Shown here one piece after another: positions 56,180 through 64,000 of a stretch of DNA of 64,000 nt. The stretch lies in NCBI RefSeq assembly GCF_900177745.1, contig NZ_FXAR01000008.1, positions 1 to 64,000 on the forward strand, written 5' to 3'. This stretch comes from Corynebacterium pollutisoli. GTDB taxonomy: Bacteria; Actinomycetota; Actinomycetes; Mycobacteriales; Mycobacteriaceae. Below the pieces are notes generated by a model, which saw only the letters and a program-made list of their open reading frames with translations, was not told where the DNA came from and did no database searches. The position numbers and the translations under genes are program-made. How positions within the stretch are numbered: the stretch's first letter is position 1; each line of letters opens with the position of its first letter.

Positions 56180-56746
56180 ATGGACAGGATCAGGCAGGTC
56201 ATGGCACGCGTCGACCGCACGGGCTTCCTCCCGGAGCACGCCCGTCGACATGCGGGCGTCGACGTCCCCCTCTCCATCGGGCACGGCCAGACGAATTCAC
56301 AGCCGTGGACGGTGGCCTTCATGCTCGAGCTTCTCGACGTCCGCCCCGGTCACCGCGTCCTCGACGTCGGTGCCGGTTCCGGCTGGACCACGGCTCTCCT
56401 CCACGAGCTTCTCGACGACCGCGGCTCCCTCGCCGCCGTCGAACTCGTCCCCGAACTCGTGGAGTTCGGACAGGCCAATCTCGACGCCGCCGGGGTGGAC
56501 GTGCGCATCGAGCAGGCCACGGACGGGGTGTTCGGGCTGCCGCAGCAGGGCCCCTTCGACCGGATCCTCGTGTCCGCGGAGGCCACCGAGCTGCCCGCCG
56601 ACCTCGTGGAGCAGCTGGTGGAGGGCGGGATCATGGTCATTCCGGTGGACGGGGCGATGTGGCGCGTGGAGAAGCGTGCTGACGGGCAGGTGCAGGTCAC
56701 CCGGCACGGCGGGTTCCGTTTCGTGCCGCTGCTGCGCCGTCGCTAG
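56180..56746 (+). CDS. PIMT-like SAM-dependent methyltransferase
   Basis: A 188-aa protein. The N-terminal segment IGHGQTNSQPWTVAFMLELL resembles protein-L-isoaspartate methyltransferase, and VLDVGAGSGWTTALL is the SAM site. It may repair isoaspartyl residues, or modify another target. TAGGGT lies 6 nt upstream of the ATG (leaderless). It is followed by an SDR gene that has its own TAGGGT. Confidence 0.83.
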   Translation: MDRIRQVMARVDRTGFLPEHARRHAGVDVPLSIGHGQTNSQPWTVAFMLELLDVRPGHRVLDVGAGSGWTTALLHELLDDRGSLAAVELVPELVEFGQANLDAAGVDVRIEQATDGVFGLPQQGPFDRILVSAEATELPADLVEQLVEGGIMVIPVDGAMWRVEKRADGQVQVTRHGGFRFVPLLRRR

Positions 56747-56756
56747 GGTTGTCCAC

Positions 56757-57368
56757 ATGAACATCACCGTCATCGGAGGATCCCGGGGCACCGGGGCGCA
56801 GATCGCCATCGCCGCCCGGCAGGCCGGGCACCAGGTCAACGTCGTCTCCCGCAGCGGCAACGCCCCCGTGGGCACCCGCGCGATCACCGGTTCGGCCACC
56901 GATCCGGAAGTGCTCCGCGAGGCCGTCGCGGGTGCCGACGCCGTCGTCGTCACCGTCGGCGGTTCCCGCGGCACCTCCCGGGGTCGCACGCGCGTGACCT
57001 CCGCGGTCATCGACGCGATGCGGGAGGCCGGGGTGCGTCGCCTCCTCGTGCAGTCGTCGCTGGGCACCGGGGATTCCGCCGCTCAGCTGCCCGTTCCGCT
57101 GCGGCAGCTGATGAAGCTGGTGCTGGCGAAGCCGCTGGCCGACCACAACGAACAGGAACAGGCCGTGCGGGAGTCCGGCCTCGACTGGACCATCGTGCGT
57201 GCCACCGGCCTGAAGAACGCCCCGCCGACCGGCACCGTCCGCGCACTGGAGGTGGCTGATCACGGAACCCTCGGCGGATCGATCCCGCGCATCGACCTCG
57301 CGGAGTTCATCCTCTCCGTGATCGAGGACGAGTCGACGATCAGGAAGGCCTTCGGCGTCAGTTCCTAG
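56757..57368 (+). CDS. NAD(P)-binding SDR-type protein (atypical, NmrA/YwnB-like)
   Basis: A 203-aa single-domain protein with GGSRGTG (7-13) for the cofactor and WTIVRATGLKNAPPTG near the C-terminus. Family members include flavin or quinone-linked reductases and redox sensors; function unknown. TAGGGT lies 7 nt before the ATG (leaderless). Its stop overlaps the convergent PIG-L gene by 4 nt. Confidence 0.8.
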   Translation: MNITVIGGSRGTGAQIAIAARQAGHQVNVVSRSGNAPVGTRAITGSATDPEVLREAVAGADAVVVTVGGSRGTSRGRTRVTSAVIDAMREAGVRRLLVQSSLGTGDSAAQLPVPLRQLMKLVLAKPLADHNEQEQAVRESGLDWTIVRATGLKNAPPTGTVRALEVADHGTLGGSIPRIDLAEFILSVIEDESTIRKAFGVSS

Positions 57369-58072
57369 ATCGGGTCGAAGACGCGGAAGCTCACCGCGCG
57401 CTCGCCGTCGGGCTGCTCGATCATCATGGGGATGAAGTCCTCCGGCTTCGGGTGGTCCGGGAGGGCCTCGAAGTAGACCTTGTGGCAGGCGAGCGACTCG
57501 ATGCCGCGCTGCTCGGCCTTCTCGTCGACGATGACGCGGTGCGTAGGGTCGCCGGGGTTGACCACGAGCAGGCGCTCCACCTTGTGGGCCGGCAGGTCGA
57601 GGTCGCGGTGGACCCAGGGGTTGTCGGCGTCGCGGACGGCGTCGACGGTCATGAGCCCGGCGACGCGGTGGTCGGCCTGGTTGTAGGAGCCGTAGGCCTC
57701 CAACTCGAAGTTGGCGGTGATGACGGTGTCGGGTTGGAACTCGCGGATGTGCTTCGCGATGTCCCGGCGCAGCTCCATCGAGTCCATGAGCTGGCCGTCC
57801 GGGTGCTCGAGAAGGGTGAGGTCGGTGACGCCGACGGTGGCGCAGGCGGCGCGCTGCTCCTCGGCGCGCAGCGGTGCGACCTCGTCGGGGTCGAGGTGGC
57901 GGATGCCGGCCTCGCCGTGGGTGAGCAGCAGGTAGCCGACCTCCACTCCGGCGTCGGTCCACATGGACACGGCGCAGGACAGGCCGTACTCGGCGTCGTC
58001 CGGGTGCGCGACGACGACGAGGACGCGTCGGAAGTCGGACCAGTCGTAGGCGGGCAGCACGGTTGTTGTCAT
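57365..58072 (-). CDS. PIG-L family deacetylase
   Basis: A 235-aa zinc hydrolase with AHPDDAE (22-28) and NQADHR. It is shorter than MshB or Mca and has no mycothiol neighbour, so it is a separate N-acyl-sugar deacetylase of unknown substrate. A TATAGA/TAGAGT -10 lies 6-8 nt before the ATG and overlaps the divergent arfB promoter. Confidence 0.83.
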   Translation of the reverse strand: MTTTVLPAYDWSDFRRVLVVVAHPDDAEYGLSCAVSMWTDAGVEVGYLLLTHGEAGIRHLDPDEVAPLRAEEQRAACATVGVTDLTLLEHPDGQLMDSMELRRDIAKHIREFQPDTVITANFELEAYGSYNQADHRVAGLMTVDAVRDADNPWVHRDLDLPAHKVERLLVVNPGDPTHRVIVDEKAEQRGIESLACHKVYFEALPDHPKPEDFIPMMIEQPDGERAVSFRVFDPI

Positions 58073-58078
58073 GTCACC

Positions 58079-58088
58079 ACTCTATACT
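58079..58088. promoter_or_regulatory. overlapping bidirectional -10 element
   Basis: ACTCTATACT contains TATACT on the plus strand (58083-58088, 7 nt before arfB) and TATAGA/TAGAGT on the minus strand (58086-58081 or 58084-58079, 6-8 nt before the PIG-L gene). The two genes are 23 nt apart and both seem leaderless, so RNA polymerase cannot open both at once. Confidence 0.55.
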
Positions 58089-58095
58089 CGGAACC

Positions 58096-58545
58096 ATGGA
58101 CCCGCTAGTGCTCGACCCCGGGCCCGGCATCCCGCACGGGCTGACGATCCCGGCCGCCGACCTCACCGAACAGTTCGCCCGTTCCTCCGGCCCCGGCGGA
58201 CAGGGGGTCAACACCACCGACAGCAAGGTGCAGCTGTCCCTCGACCTGGCGGCCACCTCCGCGCTCGACGAGCGCCAGCGCCGCCGGGCGATCCGCAATC
58301 TCAGCACCCGTCTGTCCGGGACGGTCCTGCAGGTGGAGGCGTCGTCGCAACGCTCCCAGTTGCGCAACCGGAATGAGGCCCGCCGCCGACTGGCCGCGCT
58401 CCTGCGCGAGGCGCTGGCCCCTCCCCCACCGCCCCGCCGACGGACACGGCCGACGAAGGGATCGGTGCGGCGTCGATTAGCGGCGAAGCGGCACCGCTCG
58501 GACATCAAGGCCGCCCGCAGGAAACCGGACCGGCCTGGGGACTGA
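58096..58545 (+). CDS. arfB: ribosome rescue hydrolase ArfB (ICT1-like)
   Basis: A 149-aa protein with GGQ at 34-36 (SSGPGGQGVNTTDSKVQL) and a basic C-terminal tail (RRRTRPTKGSVRRRLAAKRH) that enters the empty mRNA channel. It releases peptides from stalled ribosomes. The length is standard. TATACT lies 7 nt before the ATG. Upstream of amphi-Trp and rtcB genes, forming a translation rescue and RNA repair cluster. Confidence 0.92.
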   Translation: MDPLVLDPGPGIPHGLTIPAADLTEQFARSSGPGGQGVNTTDSKVQLSLDLAATSALDERQRRRAIRNLSTRLSGTVLQVEASSQRSQLRNRNEARRRLAALLREALAPPPPPRRRTRPTKGSVRRRLAAKRHRSDIKAARRKPDRPGD

Positions 58546-58616
58546 GCTGCAGAAACAGGACCTTTACCGGCTTCCTAACGTGTGAGATCATGGACTTAGA
58601 AGGGAGGTGGAGCACC

Positions 58617-58910
58617 ATGAGGAAGAACGGGAAACTGCTCAAGAGCAAGGCGAAGTTCACCCGCGACGAGCTGGCTGACCTGCTGGAAGGTCTCGCCGGC
58701 CGGATCCGTGACGGCCAGCTCACCCTCGGCGAGGGCGCCGGACAGGTCGAGATGGACCTGCCGCGGACGTTCACCGTCAAGATGGAGGTCGCCGACACCG
58801 GCAAGCGCGTGCTCGAGCGCGAACTCGAGCTGGAGATCGAATGGCCCGTCGAGGCCGACGGCACCCCGCTCGAACGCCCGGATTCCCGATCCGGATTCAC
58901 CGTCGCCTGA
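58617..58910 (+). CDS. amphi-Trp domain protein
   Basis: A 97-aa protein (KGKLLKSKAKFTRDELADLL-like start, LTLGEGAGQVEMDLPRTFTV, ELELEIEWP). Amphi-Trp proteins are small beta-rich proteins of unknown function. The ATG at 58617 follows GGGAGGTG at 7-nt spacing; the longer frame from 58590 would place that site inside the gene. It precedes rtcB, with a hairpin between them. Confidence 0.82.
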   Translation: MRKNGKLLKSKAKFTRDELADLLEGLAGRIRDGQLTLGEGAGQVEMDLPRTFTVKMEVADTGKRVLERELELEIEWPVEADGTPLERPDSRSGFTVA

Positions 58911-58914
58911 CCAC

Positions 58915-58941
58915 ACCCCGCGACGACCCTCGTCGCGGGGT
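58915..58941 (+). terminator. hairpin between the amphi-Trp gene and rtcB
   Basis: ACCCCGCGACGA and TCGTCGCGGGGT form a perfect 12-bp stem with a CCC loop, 4 nt after the amphi-Trp stop and 24 nt before the rtcB ATG. No U-run follows, so it may attenuate transcription, stabilise the upstream mRNA or act as an RNA structure read by RtcB. Confidence 0.6.
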
Positions 58942-58965
58942 CCTGCTTCCCGTACAAAGGACACC

Positions 58966-60141
58966 ATGCACGCCATCTCCGACACCGTGAAGTCGTGGGC
59001 GTCGCTTCTCGACGACGCCACCCGCGACCAGGCCCGCTCCCTGGGTCAGCTACCGTTCATCCACCCGCACATCGCCCTCATGCCCGACGCCCACGCCGGC
59101 CTCGGCTCCGCGGTGGGCACGGTCATCCCCACCGTCGGGGTGGTCATCCCGGCGGCCGTCGGCGTCGACATCGGCTGCGGCATGATCGCCGCCCGCACCC
59201 GCTACACCGCCGCCGACCTGGAGGGACGCAACCTCACCCACCTCCGGGACACCCTGGAACACGTCATCCCGCTCTCCCCCGGCAACTACAACAAGCGCAC
59301 GGACCGCTTCCCCTTCACCGCCCCGCGGCTGCGGGAGCTCACCGACCTGGCGAAGCGCGACGACGTCGATCTCTCCCACTCCCCGCACTGGAAGGTCCAG
59401 CTGGGCACCCTCGGCGGCGGCAACCACTTCATCGAACTCTGCCTCGACGAGCAGGACCGCGTGTGGATGTTCCTCCACTCCGGATCCCGCGGCGTGGGCA
59501 ACAAGATCGCCCGCGTCCACATCCGCGCCGCCCAGGAACAGTGCCGACGCGAGGGCGTGACACTGGCCCACCCCGACCACGCGTACCTGCGCGAAGGCAC
59601 CCCCGAGTTCGACCGCTACCTGCGGGAACTGCGCTGGGCCCAGCACTTCGCCCTGCTCAACCGCGAGGACATGATGGACCGCTTCGCCTGGGCCCTGGCC
59701 GACTTCCTGGGCGACCGGGACGTCGGCGAGGTCGAACGAATCAACTCCCACCACAACTACACCGAACCCGCCGTCATCGACGGCGTCCACGTCTGGCTCA
59801 CCCGCAAGGGCGCCATCGACGCCAGCGAGGGGCGCCCCGGACTCATCCCCGGGTCCATGGGCGCCCGGTCCTACGTCGTCGAGGGCCTCGGCAACGACGA
59901 GGCCCTGCGCTCCGCCCCGCACGGCGCCGGCCGCTCCCTCAGCCGCACCCAGGCGAAGAAGAGGTACACCGCCGCCGACCTGGAGAAGGCCATGGGTGAC
60001 ATCGTCTACCGCCCCGGCAGGCAGTGGGTGGACGAGATCCCCGCCGCCTACAAACCCATCGACGTGGTCATGGAGGACGCCGCACCACTCGTGCGCATCC
60101 GCCACACGCTGCGGCAGGTGCTCAACGTCAAGGGGCTGTAG
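58966..60141 (+). CDS. rtcB: RNA ligase RtcB
   Basis: A 391-aa RtcB with the metal residues in VGVDIGCGM (C71), GGGNHFIEL, LHSGSRGVG and the guanylylation region SAPHGAGRSLSR. It joins RNA 2',3'-cyclic phosphate or 3'-phosphate ends to 5'-OH ends using GTP. ACAAAGGACACC precedes the ATG at 58966; upstream open frame is shadow sequence. No rtcA or rtcR is present; the neighbours arfB and amphi-Trp suggest a role in repairing cleaved tRNA or mRNA. Confidence 0.93.
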   Translation: MHAISDTVKSWASLLDDATRDQARSLGQLPFIHPHIALMPDAHAGLGSAVGTVIPTVGVVIPAAVGVDIGCGMIAARTRYTAADLEGRNLTHLRDTLEHVIPLSPGNYNKRTDRFPFTAPRLRELTDLAKRDDVDLSHSPHWKVQLGTLGGGNHFIELCLDEQDRVWMFLHSGSRGVGNKIARVHIRAAQEQCRREGVTLAHPDHAYLREGTPEFDRYLRELRWAQHFALLNREDMMDRFAWALADFLGDRDVGEVERINSHHNYTEPAVIDGVHVWLTRKGAIDASEGRPGLIPGSMGARSYVVEGLGNDEALRSAPHGAGRSLSRTQAKKRYTAADLEKAMGDIVYRPGRQWVDEIPAAYKPIDVVMEDAAPLVRIRHTLRQVLNVKGL

Positions 60142-60212
60142 GGGCGGGGTCAGCAGCATTTCTTGCGACCGTTGGAGTCAACGGGCCCACCCAGCGCCGT
60201 GGGAGACAGCCT

Positions 60213-61265
60213 TCAAACAGCGTTACCTGAGATCGTGCCCGTGATCCAGTTCATCATCGAGGCCGAAGAGTCGAAGGCGGGCTTGCGCTCAATGTTCGAC
60301 CACACGGTCTCCGGACGGCACTGCAGGAGGATGATGTTCTCACCCGCGGGCAGCTCCTCGTCGATCGCGAACTCAATGTCCTGAGGAGCCCCGTCGCGGC
60401 GCTTTTCGATCTCCAGAGCGAGCTCTGCCAATGCCAGAACCTCTTCGTCAGACATGCACGGGTCGATCCAGCGAGACTCGTCCACGGGGACCGGGGCATC
60501 CCCTCGCCGATACTCGATCCGCTTGTCACCGGGAGTATGGGACACCACCGAGTGGGTGATCTTGTCGACGACCCAGTGGTCCGGGGTGACTTCACCACCG
60601 ACCACCGCCAGTCCCAGACCCCAGCTGGCGTCAAGGGAAATCTTCGTGCGATCTCCGGTAATCGGTGTGACCGTGAACAGAACACCCGCGGACCGGGCCC
60701 GCACGGTCTTCTGGACAACGACCGCCATCTCAATCTCTTGTGGTCGAATGCCCTTCGACGCAAGATAGGTGAGAACACGCCCGGTGTAGACACTGCGGTA
60801 GCACTCGAGTACGTGCTCGATCACATCGTCGGCACCGACGATGTCAACCCAGGTTTCGAACTCTCCCGCGAAACTGGCGTCAACCGAGTCCTCTGCAGTC
60901 GCGCTGGAGCGGACCGCAACAGAAACGTCCTGGATACCCACTCGATCGCACAGCTCCTGGTAACGATCACGGATAGCTGTGGCCGCAGGCTCGGGAATCC
61001 CGATCTTGTCGAAGACCTCCGCGATCTTCTCCTCAGCCTCGTCGTATGCGGCTTGACCGGACGTCGGGGTGAGGTCGTCGAGGATCTCGGCGAGCCGTTC
61101 CCGCGTGTCTCCCTGGTCGAGGAAGTCCCGGTAGGCGTCTACCGTGATTCCGTAGCCCGGTGCCACCGGCATACCGTCGCGGAGCATCTCCGCCAGGCTC
61201 GCAGTTTTACCGCCGACCCGACGAGGATCGGTGCATTCTTCCTGGTTGTATGTCAGTGTGTACAC
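60213..61265 (-). CDS. PEP-synthase-like ATP-binding subunit (CreI-like)
   Basis: A 350-aa protein that is only the N-terminal ATP-grasp part of PEP synthase: GGKTASLAEM (18-27), VAVRSSATAEDS (116-127), QKTVRARSAGVLFTV. With the larger subunit encoded upstream it resembles phenylphosphate synthase and CreHI, which transfer phosphate from ATP to a phenol hydroxyl. The name follows the C. glutamicum cre cluster for p-cresol. It starts 34 nt after the large subunit. Codon use is less GC-biased than the rest of the window. Confidence 0.82.
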   Translation of the reverse strand: MYTLTYNQEECTDPRRVGGKTASLAEMLRDGMPVAPGYGITVDAYRDFLDQGDTRERLAEILDDLTPTSGQAAYDEAEEKIAEVFDKIGIPEPAATAIRDRYQELCDRVGIQDVSVAVRSSATAEDSVDASFAGEFETWVDIVGADDVIEHVLECYRSVYTGRVLTYLASKGIRPQEIEMAVVVQKTVRARSAGVLFTVTPITGDRTKISLDASWGLGLAVVGGEVTPDHWVVDKITHSVVSHTPGDKRIEYRRGDAPVPVDESRWIDPCMSDEEVLALAELALEIEKRRDGAPQDIEFAIDEELPAGENIILLQCRPETVWSNIERKPAFDSSASMMNWITGTISGNAV

Positions 61266-61299
61266 GTCGTTAGCCTTTCAATCGATGTTCGTTGAGGTT

Positions 61300-63123
61300 T
61301 TATGTTTCGAGGATTTCGACGGTGCCCTTCTTACCGTCGAGACGGACACGCTGGCCGGTCTTCAAGCGCGCGGTGGCGAAGCCGGTTCCCACCACTGCCG
61401 GGATGCCGTACTCGCGGCACACGATGGCGGCGTGCGACATCATGCCTCCGATGTCGGTGATGACCGCCGACGCCACCGCGAAGGCAGACGCCCAGGAGGG
61501 GGCAGTGATCGGGGCGACGAGAATCTCATCCGGCTGCAGCGACGGCAGATCCTTCTCGCTGCGGAGCACGCGGACCACGCCCTCGATCTGACCCGGGGAG
61601 GCCGGGATACCGTTGAGAGTGTCAGGCGCGCCCTTCGACGACGACAGCCAGTCATTGACACGCTCGGTGGTAACGCCGTAGTTCATGACGGCGAACGGGT
61701 CGGTGATCTCAGCCGGCGGCGCCGAGTAGGCAGGCGGGGCAGTTACGGACTGCATCGCCGCCACGATCGGCTTGCGGCGCTCGACCTCGGCCTGCCACCG
61801 CTTCTTGCCGCGGGCGGAGACGCCGATCGCCCATGCCTGGACGAGATCGGCGAGGGCAGTGTCGACCTCAAACCGGTTCAGGTAGAACATGTCCTCCGGG
61901 TTCTCGAAGAAGCCCGCGGAGACGAAGAACTCGGCGAGTTCATGGGCCTTCTTCCAGAAGACATCGTGGGTCCAGTGCTCAACGTAGATGTTGTGCTCTT
62001 CGATGTACGGGAACACAGTTCGTGCCAGCTTGAGAAGCTCATCGAACTGGACTGCCTCGGACTCATTGAGGTACTTGCGGTACTCGCTGACGATTTCGTC
62101 GCGCTCAGCCTGCAGCCTTTCCACCGGGCGGGAAATGTCCTGCCCGTCAGCGATCGCGCGTGCATAGTCCGCGATCGCCTTCAGCGGCACCGACAGATCG
62201 TCGTTCCAGGTGTCCTGGTCGTGAGTGAACCCGTACTCGGTGAAGTAGTTGAACCAGGGATTGCGGGACTTCTCAAACTCGGCGAGCCACTGATCACCCT
62301 CCGCGCTTCCGGACAGGGCAGACTGCAGCTTCTCAGGGTCGTTATCCTCCGGGAACTTGTCGACGATCCCCAGTTCAGCAGCCAGCTGACCCAGCTTCCG
62401 CAGTTCTCCGTCCGGGCGGAAAGCCAGGACGTCGACGCCAGCGACCATGCGGGACACGGTCTGATCATCGATGAGGGGGAAGGCGTTCTTGCAGAACTGG
62501 AAGAACGTGATGTAGCCGCCGTACCCGAGGTTCAGGAACTCGAAGTGGTACTGCCACGCGTTGAGGAACTGATCGATCAGTTTGTGGTAGTTCTCCAGGA
62601 TGTCCATCGAGACGGATCGCCCGGTGGCGTTGAAGACAACCTCGTCGGGATCGTAGTCAGGCAGCGGTGGGAACGTGATCTCCCGCATGTCTGCGATGAC
62701 ACCTTCCATCTTCGTCTTCCAGGCTTCGTAGAGTGACGGCCAGTTCTCGTAGTAGTACCCGGCCCGCTTCTGGAAGTACTGGGCGCGCTCCTGGATCATT
62801 GCAGGATCCGTCACCCCGGTCGGCGAAATGTAGACGTATCCGTTGAAGACCCTCACGTCCAGGCCGAGTGACACCGGCAGGGAGAAGATGCGGGTAGAGA
62901 AGACACCTGCGCCGTAGTAGACGGCCTCGGCGCCAATGCTGTCGAACGGGTGCACGCCGCGCGACCAGTGCATGGTGTCTGCGAACCAGAACTTGGAGTC
63001 ATCGTGCTCGCGTGTTTCCTCGGAGGGCACGAGGTAGTAGGGGTACATGGACTCCCAGCCGTCGGCCCCCTCGGGAGCGGATGCCTCGTGGAAGTAGTCG
63101 AAGCGGTTGTTGTCAGTGCTCAT
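61300..63123 (-). CDS. PEP-synthase-like swivel-domain subunit (CreH-like)
   Basis: A 607-aa protein. A long N-terminal part is followed by a C-terminal PEP-utilizer mobile domain with the phosphohistidine at H564 (GGMMSHAAIVCREYGIP). No ATP-grasp domain is present; it is supplied by the next gene. Size and His position match the large subunit of phenylphosphate synthase and, by context, CreH of the p-cresol pathway. The phosphate passes from ATP to this His and then to an aryl alcohol. The ATG at 63123 is 20 nt after the HAD gene stop. Confidence 0.8.
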   Translation of the reverse strand: MSTDNNRFDYFHEASAPEGADGWESMYPYYLVPSEETREHDDSKFWFADTMHWSRGVHPFDSIGAEAVYYGAGVFSTRIFSLPVSLGLDVRVFNGYVYISPTGVTDPAMIQERAQYFQKRAGYYYENWPSLYEAWKTKMEGVIADMREITFPPLPDYDPDEVVFNATGRSVSMDILENYHKLIDQFLNAWQYHFEFLNLGYGGYITFFQFCKNAFPLIDDQTVSRMVAGVDVLAFRPDGELRKLGQLAAELGIVDKFPEDNDPEKLQSALSGSAEGDQWLAEFEKSRNPWFNYFTEYGFTHDQDTWNDDLSVPLKAIADYARAIADGQDISRPVERLQAERDEIVSEYRKYLNESEAVQFDELLKLARTVFPYIEEHNIYVEHWTHDVFWKKAHELAEFFVSAGFFENPEDMFYLNRFEVDTALADLVQAWAIGVSARGKKRWQAEVERRKPIVAAMQSVTAPPAYSAPPAEITDPFAVMNYGVTTERVNDWLSSSKGAPDTLNGIPASPGQIEGVVRVLRSEKDLPSLQPDEILVAPITAPSWASAFAVASAVITDIGGMMSHAAIVCREYGIPAVVGTGFATARLKTGQRVRLDGKKGTVEILET

Positions 63124-63142
63124 GTCTCTGGTCTTTCTGTGT

Positions 63143-63973
63143 TCAGGTGTTGGCGAGATGGCTGTAGAGTTCCGCGACATCGCGCAGAACCACATCGGGA
63201 CGGTGATCTCCCGTCAGGTTGTTCAGTTGGTCTTCGGAAACGGCACCGGAGAGCACGAGCACCGAAGTCGCTCCCATGAGATGAGCGAGATCGATTTCGG
63301 CGGTTGCATCCCCGACAATGCCGATCTGTTTGGGAGGGACGCCCAGTCTTCTGATCAGGGTCTCGCCCAGGCCGGTCGAGGGTTTTCCCAGCACCTGCGG
63401 CTCGGTGTCGGTCACCCACCCGACGGCGTGCGCCATCGCCGCCGAGATACAGATGGATTTGCCCGTCCCTCCGTGGAACCACTGGGCAGCGACGGTCGTG
63501 TACAGCGGGGCGCCAGCCTCGACGGAGAGCGCTGCGGCGTTGAGCTCGGCCCGAGTGAAGTTCTCGCCCGCCCCCACGATCACTGCGTCTGCAAGACCAT
63601 CACCCGGTTCAATGAGCTGCCCGCCCAATTCCCGGAGTGGGGTGCGGATGCCTTCGGTCCCCAGGACGAGGATCTTCCCGCCGGCGTGGTGGTGAGCGAC
63701 GAAATCGGCTGCTGCTGATCCGGCGGTGATGAACTCTTCGTCTCTCACCGGGATACCCTTCTCACGCAGGTACGCTGCATATTCGGCCGGTGGCTTCTCC
63801 GAGGCATTCGTGCAGACGATGACCGGATGTCCTGCGTCATGGAGCCAGGCGATCAGCTCTCCTGCCTTATCCATCGGTGTGCCTCCGGCACCGCCAGCTT
63901 TTGACGCCCGCATGAGGCAACCGTCGATGTCGATCATCCATGCTGAGATCGAATTCAGAAGTTCTTTAGACAT
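63143..63973 (-). CDS. HAD-family phosphatase (CreD-like)
   Basis: A 276-aa NagD-type HAD hydrolase: D15-x-D17 in MIDIDGCLM, VCTNAS, KPSTG and GDATAEIDLA. In the cre pathway CreD removes phosphate from 4-hydroxybenzyl phosphate intermediates; here it precedes the two CreHI-like subunits in one transcript, which supports that role. AAGGAG lies 6-9 nt before the ATG at 63973. A generic 4-nitrophenylphosphatase is the alternative. Confidence 0.8.
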   Translation of the reverse strand: MSKELLNSISAWMIDIDGCLMRASKAGGAGGTPMDKAGELIAWLHDAGHPVIVCTNASEKPPAEYAAYLREKGIPVRDEEFITAGSAAADFVAHHHAGGKILVLGTEGIRTPLRELGGQLIEPGDGLADAVIVGAGENFTRAELNAAALSVEAGAPLYTTVAAQWFHGGTGKSICISAAMAHAVGWVTDTEPQVLGKPSTGLGETLIRRLGVPPKQIGIVGDATAEIDLAHLMGATSVLVLSGAVSEDQLNNLTGDHRPDVVLRDVAELYSHLANT

Positions 63974-63974
63974 G

Positions 63975-64000
63975 TCACTTCTCCTTGATGTTCGCGAAGC
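63975..64000 (-). CDS. C-terminal end of an upstream gene (partial)
   Basis: On the minus strand a frame reads FANIKEK followed by TGA, ending 1 nt before the HAD gene ATG, with the HAD ribosome site inside it. This is probably the 3' end of the next gene of the same operon. Too short to identify. Confidence 0.4.

Overview
The window is high-GC actinobacterial DNA and most likely comes from a Corynebacterium. The evidence is the mycothiol gene mshB inside the block typA / lpqW-like / mshB / small membrane protein / fdxA / dapC, which matches the order around Rv1165-Rv1178 in mycobacteria as I recall it. Other support comes from GtrA- and DUF402-type proteins of the Corynebacterineae, GTGA-N6-TCAC (GlxR/CRP-type) sites, and many genes in which a TAnnnT -10 hexamer sits 6-8 nt before the start codon (leaderless transcripts). 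I see no IS element, prophage, CRISPR array or rRNA. The only RNA gene found is a selenocysteine tRNA. No gene-free stretch exceeds 300 nt.

Layout. 1-9.1 kb: tail of an HNH endonuclease, GtrA, an RluA-type pseudouridine synthase, then the dapC-fdxA and typA-MFS-lpqW-mshB blocks on the minus strand. 9.1-17.1 kb: secreted and lipoprotein genes, DUF402, and a plus-strand redox/stress cassette (an epimerase fused to a helical domain, a Zn alcohol dehydrogenase, a FAD-Rieske oxidoreductase, CinA-type amidase) flanked by two 53-aa proteins with the same 12-residue C-terminus; it ends at a decayed CBS gene. 17.2-22.5 kb: a complete peptide-type ABC importer. 22.6-29 kb: ketopantoate reductase, DUF2218, DUF808, a broken ArsR-rhodanese/MFS divergent pair with an intact operator, a ClC channel and a full HNH endonuclease. 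29-42.7 kb: ZupT, CNNM/CorC, lipoate ligase, UvrA-like protein, SDR, a CYP152-type P450, a BCCT carrier, macro domain, SodC, methyltransferase, LuxS and a broken DUF418 gene.

42.8-52.5 kb is a self-contained selenium locus: selB, selA, tRNA-Sec, selD and a three-subunit formate dehydrogenase. Its catalytic subunit is interrupted by one in-frame UGA followed, 11 nt later, by a SECIS-like hairpin, so translation factors and client enzyme sit side by side. 52.5-58 kb: rhodanese, a broken epimerase, a P1B-type ATPase and a separate HMA chaperone. The last two are each preceded by a duplicated promoter carrying an FNR-like dyad centred 41.5 bp upstream of the inferred start. A PIMT-like methyltransferase, an SDR and a PIG-L deacetylase follow. 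58-60.1 kb: ArfB, amphi-Trp protein and RtcB, which suggest translation rescue and RNA repair. 60.2-64 kb: a minus-strand module (HAD phosphatase plus two PEP-synthase-like subunits) that resembles CreD/CreH/CreI of the p-cresol phosphorylation pathway and runs off the window edge.

Five loci look degenerate (CBS protein, ArsR-rhodanese, MFS, DUF418, epimerase). Either this strain is losing accessory genes or some indels are assembly errors.
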